A stretch of DNA of 42,292 nt from Bacteroidota bacterium (lineage in GTDB: Bacteria; Bacteroidota; Bacteroidia; Flavobacteriales_D; Sanyastnellaceae): contig JAQBVN010000020.1 of NCBI GenBank assembly GCA_027622975.1, positions 1 through 42,292 on the forward strand. Direction: 5' to 3'. The notes beneath the pieces are model-generated. The model searched no databases and was not told the DNA's origin. It saw only the letters and a program-made list of their open reading frames with translations. Each line of letters starts with the position of its first letter. Position 1 is the stretch's first letter. Shown piece after piece: positions 14,639 to 23,869 of this stretch. Made by a program: the position numbers and the translations under genes.

Positions 14639-17126
14639 CACTTGGGTTCAAAGTTTGGATTCCAAGCTGGATTTCAGAGGGCTGTTGCGCGTGTTCAGGA
14701 ACGAAGCTCACAATCACAGGCTCATCTGGTAGCACGGCCATGCCATTGTCGGAAAAGTGCCCCGGGACAGAGGCTGTCAAACGAAGGACTGGGAGATAGG
14801 TGTCAGTTTGGATGATCCAATTTTGTTCGAGAGAGGTGATTGTCACATTGGCTGACGACAAGGCAACATCCACGGGGTCTTGCCATAGGGCGGAAGCGCG
14901 GACGATTTCCGAACCATCGGTTTCCTCAAGGGACCAAGTCAGGACTGTTTGTTCTGGATGGATTTTCCATGTGTCGAGTGGACCAAGACCAAACGTGGCA
15001 TCCTGGTTGGCCTCGAGAAGAATGGCCTGGTCGATGTGCTTCAGAACAGTTCCCTTGAAGTCTTGAACCTCCACATGCAAGAATCCCTCCAGAGGAAAGG
15101 TTGATTCGTTGAAGACGGCGAAGCAGAGGGAGTCTGTGCGCTGCCGCATCCATAGGGCAGTGCGTGGGGCGTTGGCGCGCCGCGCTGCGTAGTGCCCAAG
15201 TTTCCAACGCCCCGCATCATCCACGGTCGACCAGGATACGGCCGGCCAAACGTCGTTCAGAGACCAGTACAATGATCCTGCATGCCGTCCACCACTTGTA
15301 CGATGGCGTTCCAAGGCCTGTCTGAGGCATTCGGCCTGCATGGCTTGGCTTCGAAAGACCCAATCTTTGAGGTTGTCTGGCTGGCTTGGCCCCACGGTTT
15401 TGGTCATGAAATGGTTCATCATGTCCCAACCGTCAAACCCCGGCTCAAGCCAATCCATCTTGCTTCGCTGCCGGTATTGCAAGGCCTCGTCTTGGAAGTG
15501 GTTCACACCCACTTCACGCAGGGTGTGCTCTTCCGGAAGGCTTTGAACACCGAATTCACTCACGAAGCGACCGTTGTTGCGACTGAAATAGCTGAAATCT
15601 TCAAGTCCAAACCACACATCCCATGCGTGTTCGTCTCCTGATCGTGGGTCCAATGTTGGCGAGGTGGGGTGATACTTCGTGGAACTCCCATGTGCGACTT
15701 CCTCAGCCAGGATGTCGTGAAACACGTCATTGTAGGCCTCCGCGAGCCGTGTGCTGTCCTGACCGTGAAGGTCATACAGTTCCTGCCAACCCCATTGGTG
15801 CCAAGCCCGCTTCACCTCGTTGTTGCCGCACCACAGAACCAAGGAAGGTCGATGGCGTAATCTTCGAACTTGTTCACGGGCTTCCATTCGCACATTGTCG
15901 AAAAAGGCGGAGTCGTTGGGAACCATGTTGCAAGCGAACATGAAGTCTTGCCAAACGAGAAGCCCGTTCTCGTCACAGGCGTCAAAAAAGGAGTCAGGCG
16001 GGTAGACCCCACCGCCCCACACACGGACCATGTTCATGTTTGCCTCGAGTGCCCAATGGACGAGCTTGCACCATTCCTCTTCGGAATACCCATGGTGAAA
16101 GCCGGGTGGGACCACGTTGGCCCCTCGAGCTTGCAGGGCGACCCCATTGATTACCAACTGAAATGATGTACCCCAAGCGTCCGGAAGCTGGGACCATTCC
16201 ACAGTGCGAATGCCCAGCCTGTGCACCTCCTCAATTCCCGAGGCATGCCGCCAATGACAACTGTACAAAGGCTGTTCTCCGAAATTCACGGGCCACCACA
16301 GCTTTGGTTTCGGTACCACAAGGGTGTCACCATCCCATGAAAAGGGCACAGGCTGCCCCTTCAATGTCAACGCGAGATCCCATTCTTGGTGACCTCTGAT
16401 CACGATGCGGCCAACTTCATCGTCCGCCTCAACCACATGGCAGGAGGGAGGTGGATGTAGACGTCGTTTCAAGACCTCCCCGGCTTGGATCAAGTGCACG
16501 GGCAGGGGAATGCCCGGGCCGGCCAAGCGAGGCCCCCAATCCCAGCCAAATTGATATCCAGCCTTTCGTGTCATGGGGCTCGTTTGTTTCCCAATGGGTC
16601 TCAGTTCATTACCAGCCGGAACCACAAGGCCATGACGGTCGAGACGTTCTTGCCCCTTGACAGCCACAGGGTCGAAGATGACTTCCAGGGTGTGAGCCCC
16701 ATCGTCGAGCAAGAATGGCGACGTGGTCCATGACCTGAAGGCGTTGTCAGCCTGCAACATGGTTTCCCCATCCAAGACGACCCGAGCGTACGTATCCAGT
16801 CCTTCAAAGGTCAACCTCAGGCTGTCCCACGGAGACCACTTTGCCGGTCTTTGAAGCTTCGTGCGATACACCCATGTTTCCTCCTCCACCCATTGGACAT
16901 CCCTTTCTTGCGTTCCGTAGTCGGGGTCAGCGGCCAGGCCTGCCAACATCAAGTCGGGCAGAATGTGGCCAGGAACTCGGGCGGGCACGTTTTCAAGGCG
17001 TCCACTCGAAGTTGAAATTGTCCAAGTGAGGTCGCTTAGGACCGAGTCCGAACACGGGGGCAGAATCGGTTCAGAGGTTTGGCATCCCCCCAGAACAACA
17101 AACGTGGCAAACCAGCCCCAACGCAT
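14619..17126 (-). CDS. Beta-mannosidase (GH2), lipoprotein
   Basis: An 835-residue exo-beta-mannosidase that removes terminal beta-mannose from oligosaccharides. The N-terminus is a lipoprotein signal with lipobox LGGC (C15). A jelly-roll sugar-binding domain (about 30-215) contains RKAGYQFGWDWGPRLAGPGI, a GH2 beta-mannosidase signature. The TIM barrel carries the acid/base E437 in WCGNNE and the nucleophile E524 in VSEFG. A C-terminal beta domain completes the usual length. As a lipoprotein it should act in the periplasm or on the outer membrane, probably on imported mannan or glycoprotein fragments. It follows the universal stress protein gene by 11 bases on the same strand, and no SusCD or other glycan genes are visible in the window. 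Confidence 0.93.
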   Translation of the reverse strand: MRWGWFATFVVLGGCQTSEPILPPCSDSVLSDLTWTISTSSGRLENVPARVPGHILPDLMLAGLAADPDYGTQERDVQWVEEETWVYRTKLQRPAKWSPWDSLRLTFEGLDTYARVVLDGETMLQADNAFRSWTTSPFLLDDGAHTLEVIFDPVAVKGQERLDRHGLVVPAGNELRPIGKQTSPMTRKAGYQFGWDWGPRLAGPGIPLPVHLIQAGEVLKRRLHPPPSCHVVEADDEVGRIVIRGHQEWDLALTLKGQPVPFSWDGDTLVVPKPKLWWPVNFGEQPLYSCHWRHASGIEEVHRLGIRTVEWSQLPDAWGTSFQLVINGVALQARGANVVPPGFHHGYSEEEWCKLVHWALEANMNMVRVWGGGVYPPDSFFDACDENGLLVWQDFMFACNMVPNDSAFFDNVRMEAREQVRRLRHRPSLVLWCGNNEVKRAWHQWGWQELYDLHGQDSTRLAEAYNDVFHDILAEEVAHGSSTKYHPTSPTLDPRSGDEHAWDVWFGLEDFSYFSRNNGRFVSEFGVQSLPEEHTLREVGVNHFQDEALQYRQRSKMDWLEPGFDGWDMMNHFMTKTVGPSQPDNLKDWVFRSQAMQAECLRQALERHRTSGGRHAGSLYWSLNDVWPAVSWSTVDDAGRWKLGHYAARRANAPRTALWMRQRTDSLCFAVFNESTFPLEGFLHVEVQDFKGTVLKHIDQAILLEANQDATFGLGPLDTWKIHPEQTVLTWSLEETDGSEIVRASALWQDPVDVALSSANVTITSLEQNWIIQTDTYLPVLRLTASVPGHFSDNGMAVLPDEPVIVSFVPEHAQQPSEIQLGIQTLNPSVSASAE

Positions 17127-17137
17127 GACATCTCCGG

Positions 17138-17971
17138 TCAGAAGGAGAATGGCGTTTGGCGTATGATTCGAGTCTCAAAAGGATTCAGCACCAACACGGG
17201 AATTTCCGCTTCATTGGTGATGATTTGTTGCTCGTACGATTGCCCAAAAATCCCCATCAAGCTCTTCTCGTGGAGGTTCATGATGCTGATGAGATCCGCT
17301 TCGATGCTGGCTGCATAACGGATGACATCCTTGACAAACGCACCTGAACTATGTTCGCTGATTTTGGTCGTGTATTGGATGTCTCTCTCTTCAAAATAAT
17401 CCGAGGCGAATTCAATGTTTCGTCTCAATTGATTGGCCAAGAACTCATCTTCTTCTGCAGGGGAGATGATGTGAACCCGACCCTTGAAGTAAGCAGCCAT
17501 TTCAGAGACTATGGCCAGCTTTTGCTTGGTGTCTTGATGCAAATCCAAGGGCACCACAATGTCGTCGTAGCCGCTGGGTCGAATGGCCCGGTTTTGAGTG
17601 ATGATCACCGGGACGGAACATTGGCGCACAATTTTCAGCGCCCGTCCTCCCGTGATGAATTGCATGCCCTTGAGACCATGAGTCCCCATGATGACCAAGT
17701 TGGCTTCTTTTTCCACGGATACATCGTCGATGTCATCAAACACGTTGCCGATTCGAATCGACGTGGTGATCTTCCCATCAAAATCCGCTTGGGCCGCCTT
17801 TGAAAAGGCCAAGAGTCGCTCCTTGGCTTCTGAGAATTCACTTTTTTGGCCGACGATGTGAAGCAAGTGAATTTCACTGCGAAAGGCATTTCCAACGGCT
17901 TTGGCGTGGTTGATGGCCGTGTCAGACACGGGCGTGAAGTCGATTGGAACGAGGATGCGATGGGTAGACAT
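17138..17971 (-). CDS. Universal stress protein, two tandem Usp domains
   Basis: The 277-residue cytoplasmic protein has two Usp folds. The first (about 3-147) starts HRILVPIDFTPVSDTAINHA and holds the nucleotide-binding region GTHGLKGMQFITGG (about 95-108). The second (about 137-275) begins DDIVVPLDLHQD and ends EAEIPVLVLNP but lacks a clear G2xG9GS/T motif, so only the first is likely to bind ATP. Tandem Usp proteins of about 280 residues are common in Bacteroidota. It is the first gene of a likely two-gene transcript with the beta-mannosidase, an odd pairing. The promoter box TACTTTTG directly upstream supports the start. Confidence 0.9.
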   Translation of the reverse strand: MSTHRILVPIDFTPVSDTAINHAKAVGNAFRSEIHLLHIVGQKSEFSEAKERLLAFSKAAQADFDGKITTSIRIGNVFDDIDDVSVEKEANLVIMGTHGLKGMQFITGGRALKIVRQCSVPVIITQNRAIRPSGYDDIVVPLDLHQDTKQKLAIVSEMAAYFKGRVHIISPAEEDEFLANQLRRNIEFASDYFEERDIQYTTKISEHSSGAFVKDVIRYAASIEADLISIMNLHEKSLMGIFGQSYEQQIITNEAEIPVLVLNPFETRIIRQTPFSF

Positions 17972-17975
17972 GGCA

Positions 17976-17983
17976 CAAAAGTA
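17976..17983 (-). promoter_or_regulatory. Bacteroidota -7 box TACTTTTG
   Basis: An exact TAnnTTTG match on the minus strand ends four bases before the universal stress protein ATG. The predicted transcription start falls at the start codon. Confidence 0.55.
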
Positions 17984-18120
17984 AGTGCAGGAGGGGTCTG
18001 AAAATATGATTCATTTGACGTCGTTCCGCCCTACATTGTGAGCGTCAGGTCAGAAGCGCCCGCCTCAGAGCACGACGTGGCCCTGTCAAATCATTTCACC
18101 TAGAAACCAAACGCCTTTCC

Positions 18121-19389
18121 ATGTGCCCATTTCGATTTGCTCCACGCCTGGCTGCTTCAGCCATCTTGCTGTTGTCTTTTGCCGTGTTGACCAATGCACA
18201 AGACGATTGTGACGGGTATCGATATAGATACACAGGGGCTTTTGATGAAATTGAAGTGGATTACGATGTTCCGTACGGAGAAAACATCAACTCCAACCTC
18301 GTGCCGGAAGACTTGTTTCTGGACATATACAGTCCTGCTGGGGATGAAAATGTGTCACGACCGGTGGTGATCATTGCCCATGGAGGGTTTTTCCTGGCTG
18401 GCAGCAACGATGGGGTGGATGTGGTTCAACTCTGCGAGGACCTGGCTCACATGGGTTACGTCGTTGCTTCGATGAGCTATCGGTTGGGAATTGATGATCT
18501 GTTTGATCTCCAAACCTCATTCGTCGAAGCCGTGTGGCGTGGGGTTCACGATGGCCGTGCTGCGATCCGCTTTTTCCGCAAGTCCATGGATTTTGGCAAT
18601 CCTTACGATGTGGACACAAGCAGGATCTTTTTGGGCGGCGTCAGTGCAGGGGGATTCATTGCACTTCATCATGCCTATGTGGATGATCTCAGTGAAATTC
18701 CTGCCTTCATCGACCAAACTGAACCGGGTCTGGGCGGGGGTCTTGCCGGTTTGTCGGGTTCCGTGGGTTACAGCGACGACGTCAAGGGTGTGTTCAACAT
18801 TGCAGGCGCGATTCAAACCACCGACTACATGAATTTGGGAGACAACGAACCGGTGTTCAGCATTCATGGGACAGCGGATGGTACCGTTCCTTACGGTGAA
18901 GGCGACATCGTGTATTTGGGGATCCCCATCATCGACGTGGACGGGAGTTCCATGGTGCATGCCAAGGCTGACGAGTTGGGCGTGGACAATTGCTTCATCA
19001 CGGTAGAAGGGGCAGACCACGTGCCTCATGTATGGGATCCTGCTTACTACGATTTGACCTTGAGCAGCCTGGCCGGTAAGTTGGGTGAATGGTCATGCGA
19101 AAACTACGTACCCATGTGTGGTGAATACGACTACACGGCAGCGACCTCTGTCAGCGATGCGTCTCAAGTGACCCTGCCCATGGTCTTTCCCAACCCCGCG
19201 AGCACGCGGTCCAATGTGCACGTGATGTTCCCTGTGTCAACTGATTGGAGGCTAGTCAATGCGATGGGCCAAACGGTTTCAACTGGTTTCTCTCAGGCCG
19301 GCAGCACCGAGACGTGGCGAGGACTGGCCGAGGGTTGGTATGTTCTCAAGTCCATCCAAGGCAGCACCCCTTTGATTGTGGTGCGGTGA
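18121..19389 (+). CDS. Secreted alpha/beta hydrolase (esterase/lipase-like) with T9SS signal
   Basis: The 422-residue product has a signal peptide (about 1-27), an alpha/beta hydrolase domain (about 40-335) and a T9SS sorting domain (about 345-422, VFPNPASTRS). The oxyanion HGG is at 87-89 and the nucleophile S175 in GGVSAGG, as in the carboxylesterase / feruloyl-esterase-like (hormone-sensitive lipase) group. HGTADGTVPYGEG supplies the acid and GADHVPHVWDP the histidine. Three or more cysteines in the mature part may form disulfides. It should hydrolyse an ester or acyl-sugar outside the cell; the substrate cannot be told from sequence. It stands alone, divergent from the stress-protein operon. 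No clear -7 box is visible before its ATG. Confidence 0.85.
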   Translation: MCPFRFAPRLAASAILLLSFAVLTNAQDDCDGYRYRYTGAFDEIEVDYDVPYGENINSNLVPEDLFLDIYSPAGDENVSRPVVIIAHGGFFLAGSNDGVDVVQLCEDLAHMGYVVASMSYRLGIDDLFDLQTSFVEAVWRGVHDGRAAIRFFRKSMDFGNPYDVDTSRIFLGGVSAGGFIALHHAYVDDLSEIPAFIDQTEPGLGGGLAGLSGSVGYSDDVKGVFNIAGAIQTTDYMNLGDNEPVFSIHGTADGTVPYGEGDIVYLGIPIIDVDGSSMVHAKADELGVDNCFITVEGADHVPHVWDPAYYDLTLSSLAGKLGEWSCENYVPMCGEYDYTAATSVSDASQVTLPMVFPNPASTRSNVHVMFPVSTDWRLVNAMGQTVSTGFSQAGSTETWRGLAEGWYVLKSIQGSTPLIVVR

Positions 19390-19426
19390 TGCCTTGTTCC
19401 ACCCTTGAGGGACATTGCTCACAGGG

Positions 19427-20335
19427 CTAATGCCAGGCATCCAACGCTTCTTGAAAGGTGTTGAGGTGCGCCTGTACCACGGTGTTTACATCAGGAGAAT
19501 ACCCCCCGCCCATGGCACAGACCACGGGGATACCAAGGGTTGAACAAGCTTCAAAGACCATCCGGTCTCTCTCTCTGCATCCTGCCATGCTTACGGCCAA
19601 TCGCCCCAAGGCATCGCTCGCCAAAATGTCTACGCCACATTGGTAAAACACCATATCGGGCACTTGGTTTGCAGGGCTCAACAGGGCGTCGAGGTGGTAA
19701 GACAGGGTGGAAAGGTACATGTCGTCTGAGGTGTCGTCCGGCAGGGCGACGTCCACATCGCTGCATTCTTTGTGCATGGGATAGTTGCGTTCTCCGTGCA
19801 TGCTGAAAGTCAAAACACGGGGTTCATGCCTGAGCATGTGTGCCGTGCCGTTTCCTTGGTGGACATCGAGGTCAATCACCACGGCTCGTTGAATGCGTTG
19901 TTCATCCAGGAGCGCCAATGCAGCGATGGAAAAATCATTGAGTATGCAGAATCCTTCGGCGCGATCTGCGTACGCGTGGTGTGTCCCTCCCGCGATGTTC
20001 AGGGCAACCCTTCCGCTGGCCAACGCTTTTCGAGAACATTCCAAGGTTCCTTGCATGATGATACGTTCACGTTGGACCATGTCGTGAGACCACGGAAATC
20101 CACTTCGTCGCACCTCTTGTTTGGACCACAACCCTTCAAGAGTTCGGCGCCAATAATCAGCGTCGTGCGCACGTAGAATGTCGCGCTCCTCCATGATGGA
20201 TGGCTCAAAGAAGTCTGCAGGTTGGGCCAAACCTCGATGAATCAACGCACCCTGCAACAGCTCATATTTTTTCATGGGAAACCGATGTCCTTCGGGAACA
20301 CTCAAAACATAGCTAGGTGCATAGGCAATGTCCAT
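19427..20335 (-). CDS. Histone deacetylase-like (class IV / AcuC-type) hydrolase
   Basis: This 302-residue member of the arginase/deacetylase superfamily has H119-H120 (GGTHHA) as the catalytic pair, zinc ligands D157 and H159 in DLDVHQGNGT, and D236 in YQCGVDILASD; GGGYS (277-281) provides the loop that binds the acyl group. The short length and C-A-M-GGGYS ending resemble bacterial class IV / HDAC11-like enzymes, which can remove long acyl chains or deacetylate polyamines and proteins. It is cytoplasmic. It starts 57 bases from the divergent DUF389 gene and ends 37 bases from the convergent esterase. The substrate is not predictable here. Confidence 0.9.
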   Translation of the reverse strand: MDIAYAPSYVLSVPEGHRFPMKKYELLQGALIHRGLAQPADFFEPSIMEERDILRAHDADYWRRTLEGLWSKQEVRRSGFPWSHDMVQRERIIMQGTLECSRKALASGRVALNIAGGTHHAYADRAEGFCILNDFSIAALALLDEQRIQRAVVIDLDVHQGNGTAHMLRHEPRVLTFSMHGERNYPMHKECSDVDVALPDDTSDDMYLSTLSYHLDALLSPANQVPDMVFYQCGVDILASDALGRLAVSMAGCRERDRMVFEACSTLGIPVVCAMGGGYSPDVNTVVQAHLNTFQEALDAWH

Positions 20336-20391
20336 TCTTGACGTAATCTTGACCGACGAAAGAATGTTCTTTCGTTGTCAAAGAAACGAGC

Positions 20392-21888
20392 ATGAGTTCC
20401 AAAGAGCCATCAGCAGGGGGTAAGGTGGACGATTCGTCGGGTCAAGGCGACCTCCATCAAGAGCAACGTTCACCTTCGGCGAATGAACAAGAAGGTGCTG
20501 AGACAAAGGCCAGGACTTCTGGCTTGGCCTCATGGTGGAACCAAACCATTGAATTGTTGAGACCCCAAGTGCTCGATCGACTTCGAATTGTCGATTTGGC
20601 CAATCCGGAACAAACGATGGCCGGCATCGAGCGTGACACGGAATTTCGTGGATTCAACGTCTGGATCTTGGTGTTCAGTATCGTCATTGCCTCCATCGGA
20701 CTCAATGTCAACTCCACGGCAGTCATCATTGGCGCGATGTTGATTTCACCACTGATGGGACCCATCATGGGTGTGGGTCTCGGCGTTGGGGTTAACAACC
20801 ACGGATTGATTCGACGTTCTCTTGGCAACCTTGGCGTGGCGACGGGAATCGCCATTTTGTCGTCAGCCGCCTATTTTTTGATCAGTCCCATCGACGAGGC
20901 TGGGAGTGAATTGTTGGCCCGAACCAACCCCACGTTTCTGGATGTGATGGTGGCCTTTTTTGGGGGGTTGACCGGCATCTTGGCAGGATCGAGGAAGGAG
21001 AAAAACAACGTCATTCCCGGCGTGGCCATCGCCACGGCACTGATGCCACCGCTATGCACCGCGGGCTATGGTTTGGCCCATCTTGATGGGTCTTACTTTT
21101 TTGGTGCCCTCTACCTCTTTTTGATCAATGCCATTTTGATTGCCACATCCACGACGCTTGTGGTCCGGTACCTTCGTTTTCCCATTTCGACACCATTGGA
21201 TGCTGCCAAGCAGCGCAGGTACAAAAGATATTTCGGGATGGGCTTGGCCGCGCTCGTGATTCCAAGTGGCTTCATTTTGTATCAAACCGTGCATCAATCC
21301 GTCCAATCGACCAAAATCAATCAATACCTCACTGAGGTCGTGCAGTACCCTGGGGTTGAGGTTGTCAAGCGTGAGATTGCTTTTCAAGACGGCATTCCCA
21401 TGGTGAATGTGGTGTTGCTCGGAGCCACTGTTCCGGCCGGAGTTGTCGAGCAATGGCAAGAGGGATTGGTCGAGCGCCTGCCAGAGGCGCGCATGTCGTT
21501 GGTTCAAAACGAAGGGCCGGATGGCTTGGAGGATCTGCAAAGGATGGTGAACCTCTATGCTGAAGGCCAAACGGCGCTCTCTCGACGCGACAATGAATTG
21601 GCAAGCCTACGTGGTGAACTGACCAGCTTGAAAGAAGGGCAATTGCCAAAAAATTTGGCCGCAGAAATCATGGCTCAAATCCCAGAAGTACAGGCTGTGG
21701 AAGTTGGTCAGCACCGGAGGGTCCAACGCAATGCCCCTGGCAGTTCCATGCCCTGGGTCAGGGTGGAATTGAACGTCCCTGACAGTGTGTTGGGAGACAG
21801 GAAATCGGCAGTGGAACAACAACTGTGGTCATGGTTGTTGCTCCGTTTGGAGGTGGATTCCATGCATTTGGACTTGGTCTCGCCCTGA
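20392..21888 (+). CDS. DUF389 / TIGR00341-family membrane protein
   Basis: A 498-residue membrane protein. After a hydrophilic N-terminus (1-75) comes the DUF389 core with about six membrane segments (about 85-310): GFNVWILVFSIVIASIGLNV, STAVIIGAMLISPLMGPIMG and GVAIATALMPPLCTAGYGL are its signature repeats. The C-terminal 180 residues are soluble, with a coiled coil (about 385-420) and an alpha/beta part. The biochemical function of the family is unknown; a channel or transporter role has been suggested from its inverted-repeat membrane core. Start ATG 20392 fits. A weak hairpin follows the stop. Confidence 0.88.
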   Translation: MSSKEPSAGGKVDDSSGQGDLHQEQRSPSANEQEGAETKARTSGLASWWNQTIELLRPQVLDRLRIVDLANPEQTMAGIERDTEFRGFNVWILVFSIVIASIGLNVNSTAVIIGAMLISPLMGPIMGVGLGVGVNNHGLIRRSLGNLGVATGIAILSSAAYFLISPIDEAGSELLARTNPTFLDVMVAFFGGLTGILAGSRKEKNNVIPGVAIATALMPPLCTAGYGLAHLDGSYFFGALYLFLINAILIATSTTLVVRYLRFPISTPLDAAKQRRYKRYFGMGLAALVIPSGFILYQTVHQSVQSTKINQYLTEVVQYPGVEVVKREIAFQDGIPMVNVVLLGATVPAGVVEQWQEGLVERLPEARMSLVQNEGPDGLEDLQRMVNLYAEGQTALSRRDNELASLRGELTSLKEGQLPKNLAAEIMAQIPEVQAVEVGQHRRVQRNAPGSSMPWVRVELNVPDSVLGDRKSAVEQQLWSWLLLRLEVDSMHLDLVSP

Positions 21889-21912
21889 GGCGGAGAAATC
21901 CCTTGACGTCAG

Positions 21913-21934
21913 TTTTCGGAGTCGGAACTCCAAA
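21913..21934. terminator. Weak hairpin between convergent genes
   Basis: GGAGT (21918-21922) and ACTCC (21927-21931) form a short stem flanked by TTTT on the left and AAA on the right, so it could end transcripts from both the DUF389 gene and the ATP-grasp operon. The short stem keeps this tentative. Confidence 0.3.
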
Positions 21935-21963
21935 CGGAGCATGTCTGTGACCAGAGGGTAATC

Positions 21964-22917
21964 TCAGCGTTGGTTCATTCGCCGCGTCAAGGCCTTGGCC
22001 AGGGCATGGGCAGCTGGGGGGTGGTGCCGAAACCAAAGTTCGGGTTCCACCATTTCCAATTCAGAAATGGCCCAAGCCCCTTCCAAATCCCTGACCATAT
22101 CCACCCGTGCATACAGCGGTTCTGGCCATCCAAGTTGTTGACAATGGGCTTGGCATGCCTTCATGGCTTGGGTGGCAAAGGACCATTCATCGGGTTGGAT
22201 GTGGTGAATACGAACCGCTCCACCGTGGTCATCTTGAACCCGGAAATCTCCGGTCTTCGCATGCTTGGATACCGCATGGGTGACCAAGCCGTCAATCCAA
22301 ACCAACGACAACTCCCCCGAATTCACCACGTCGGGTAAAAATGGCTGAACGAGCATGTCTTGTCGCTCAACCAATGAGGTCCAGAGGGCCTCGTATCCCA
22401 TGGCAGATGCCGGAAACATGGCACCCGTGTTGACGTGGATTCGAAACGTGTCTTTGGCTGCGCCGGCAATGGCGGGTTTGACCACCACTTCGTTCCATCC
22501 CCGTGATTGGGCGATGCTCAACAGAGAACGAACATCCCCACAATCCGCGAATTCAGTAGGAACCACGCGTGTATTCAGACTTGCTAGGTCTCGCAAATAA
22601 TGTTTGTCCAAATTCCAGAAAAGGATTTCTGGGGAGTTGAACAAGGTGGTCGATTGGGCAGTCCTGGTCAGCCACAAGGAGAATTCAGACCATCGGTCGA
22701 AGTAGTCCCAAGTCGTTCGAAACAAGGCCGAATCCACGCGATTCCATTCCACTTCCTTGTCGCACCAAGCGACGCGAATGACGTGGCAACCCTCGTCAGT
22801 GAGTGCCTCGACCACAAGGCGATCCTCGAGCAAGACATTGGCGACATAGGCTGGAGGCTTTCCCGAGTGGGCACCGTCCCCCACATACCGCTTCTCTGTC
22901 AGGACTGCAATGTGCAC
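21964..22917 (-). CDS. ATP-grasp family protein (RimK/DcsG-like)
   Basis: The 317-residue protein has an N-terminal nucleotide-like half with TTWDYFDR (68-75), then NSPEILFWNLDKHYLRDLA, and an ATP-grasp core with WNEVVVKPAIAGAAKDTFRI (lysine and glycine loop), MLVQPFLPDV, GELSLVWIDG and the metal-binding end AISELEMVEPELWF. This arrangement matches the group that includes DcsG of cycloserine biosynthesis, whose members ligate small carboxylates to amines. The substrate is unknown. It is the last of three genes on this strand and starts four bases after the outer-membrane protein stop, so the three are very likely one operon. There is no signal peptide. Confidence 0.82.
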   Translation of the reverse strand: MHIAVLTEKRYVGDGAHSGKPPAYVANVLLEDRLVVEALTDEGCHVIRVAWCDKEVEWNRVDSALFRTTWDYFDRWSEFSLWLTRTAQSTTLFNSPEILFWNLDKHYLRDLASLNTRVVPTEFADCGDVRSLLSIAQSRGWNEVVVKPAIAGAAKDTFRIHVNTGAMFPASAMGYEALWTSLVERQDMLVQPFLPDVVNSGELSLVWIDGLVTHAVSKHAKTGDFRVQDDHGGAVRIHHIQPDEWSFATQAMKACQAHCQQLGWPEPLYARVDMVRDLEGAWAISELEMVEPELWFRHHPPAAHALAKALTRRMNQR

Positions 22918-22921
22918 GATG

Positions 22922-23869
22922 TCAAAAGGTCAAGCCCAACCTCAGGCGCATCTGTCTCAAGGGTTCAATGGGAGTGGCTCCTGCCGAGACCCATTCATTC
23001 CTGGATGCGTGATTGACGCTCATGCTTGACCATGCCAGCCCTGTCAACACGCTGCCCATTCGGTAGGTCATGCCAAAAGAGGCCGTGGTTGGTGAAGCTG
23101 CGATGGATTCAGGAGAGAGGGTGGCCCCGAGTTCATCCGAATCGATCAATCCTTGACCACCGAACAGACCAGCAGCCCTTGCTTCCAAATCTTGTTGCAG
23201 ACCCATCGTTTGGCCCACACTCGCAGTCCATCCCAAACCAAAGGCCAATTCCTGCTGGGCAACACATTCCACGTGCCAACCATACAACCCGTCCTGAAAA
23301 ACGCCGTTGTTTTGGAATTGCCACAAATTTCCATTGTGCAAATCGTTGTAGTACAAGTACTGATCGAGGAAATCCGCAAACCTGACCTGGGTCCAGCTCG
23401 ACACCACTGCCGAACCATCCGCTCGGGTGCAATTCACATAGGCAGGGGACCAGCCACGCCCCAATTGAAGGCCGGCAGCCAATTCCCTCCACACCTTTCG
23501 CGAGGCGCCGATCCGCATCATTCTCGGGATGTACCATCCTTGCCATTCCACAGCAGAATTGAATCCGGAGGACATCCTGCTCATGGCGTCGGTGAGTTTG
23601 TTGTTGCTCCACTCAGGATGTCCAAGCGTCGCCACGGCACGCACGTTGTTGGTGGTGCTCCCTTGGAATTGTTCCAAGGTGCCGGTATTGACGTCCATCC
23701 AAAGACACCAATCTCCGGATTCTCCCACGTCCAAATGCAGGCGCGAACCTTGGCTGTCCGAGGTTTGGTCCAGAAGTGATTCGTCCAATCTTTGCGCTTG
23801 GACATGGTTGAGAATGGCCACGGAACTGAGTCCAAAAGCCACCCTGAAGAACCATTGATCCATGTTCAT
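22922..23869 (-). CDS. Probable outer-membrane or secreted protein of unknown family
   Basis: The 315-residue precursor has a signal peptide (about 1-26, ending HVQAQ). The mature sequence is rich in aromatic residues and alternating hydrophobic stretches, contains few charged runs, and ends RLRLGLTF, the terminal phenylalanine pattern of outer-membrane beta barrels. Two cysteines (C54, C147) and C203 are present. I do not recognise a named family. Its ATG overlaps the stop of the lipoprotein gene (ATGA) and the ATP-grasp gene follows after four bases, so it is the middle member of a compact operon. A barrel of about 14 strands is possible, but a secreted protein cannot be excluded. Confidence 0.65.
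   Translation of the reverse strand: MNMDQWFFRVAFGLSSVAILNHVQAQRLDESLLDQTSDSQGSRLHLDVGESGDWCLWMDVNTGTLEQFQGSTTNNVRAVATLGHPEWSNNKLTDAMSRMSSGFNSAVEWQGWYIPRMMRIGASRKVWRELAAGLQLGRGWSPAYVNCTRADGSAVVSSWTQVRFADFLDQYLYYNDLHNGNLWQFQNNGVFQDGLYGWHVECVAQQELAFGLGWTASVGQTMGLQQDLEARAAGLFGGQGLIDSDELGATLSPESIAASPTTASFGMTYRMGSVLTGLAWSSMSVNHASRNEWVSAGATPIEPLRQMRLRLGLTF

Noticed and set aside
17972-18120. tRNA or other small RNA in the stress protein / esterase gap
   Set aside because: No T-loop GTTCGA pattern or cloverleaf arms are visible; it holds only promoters.
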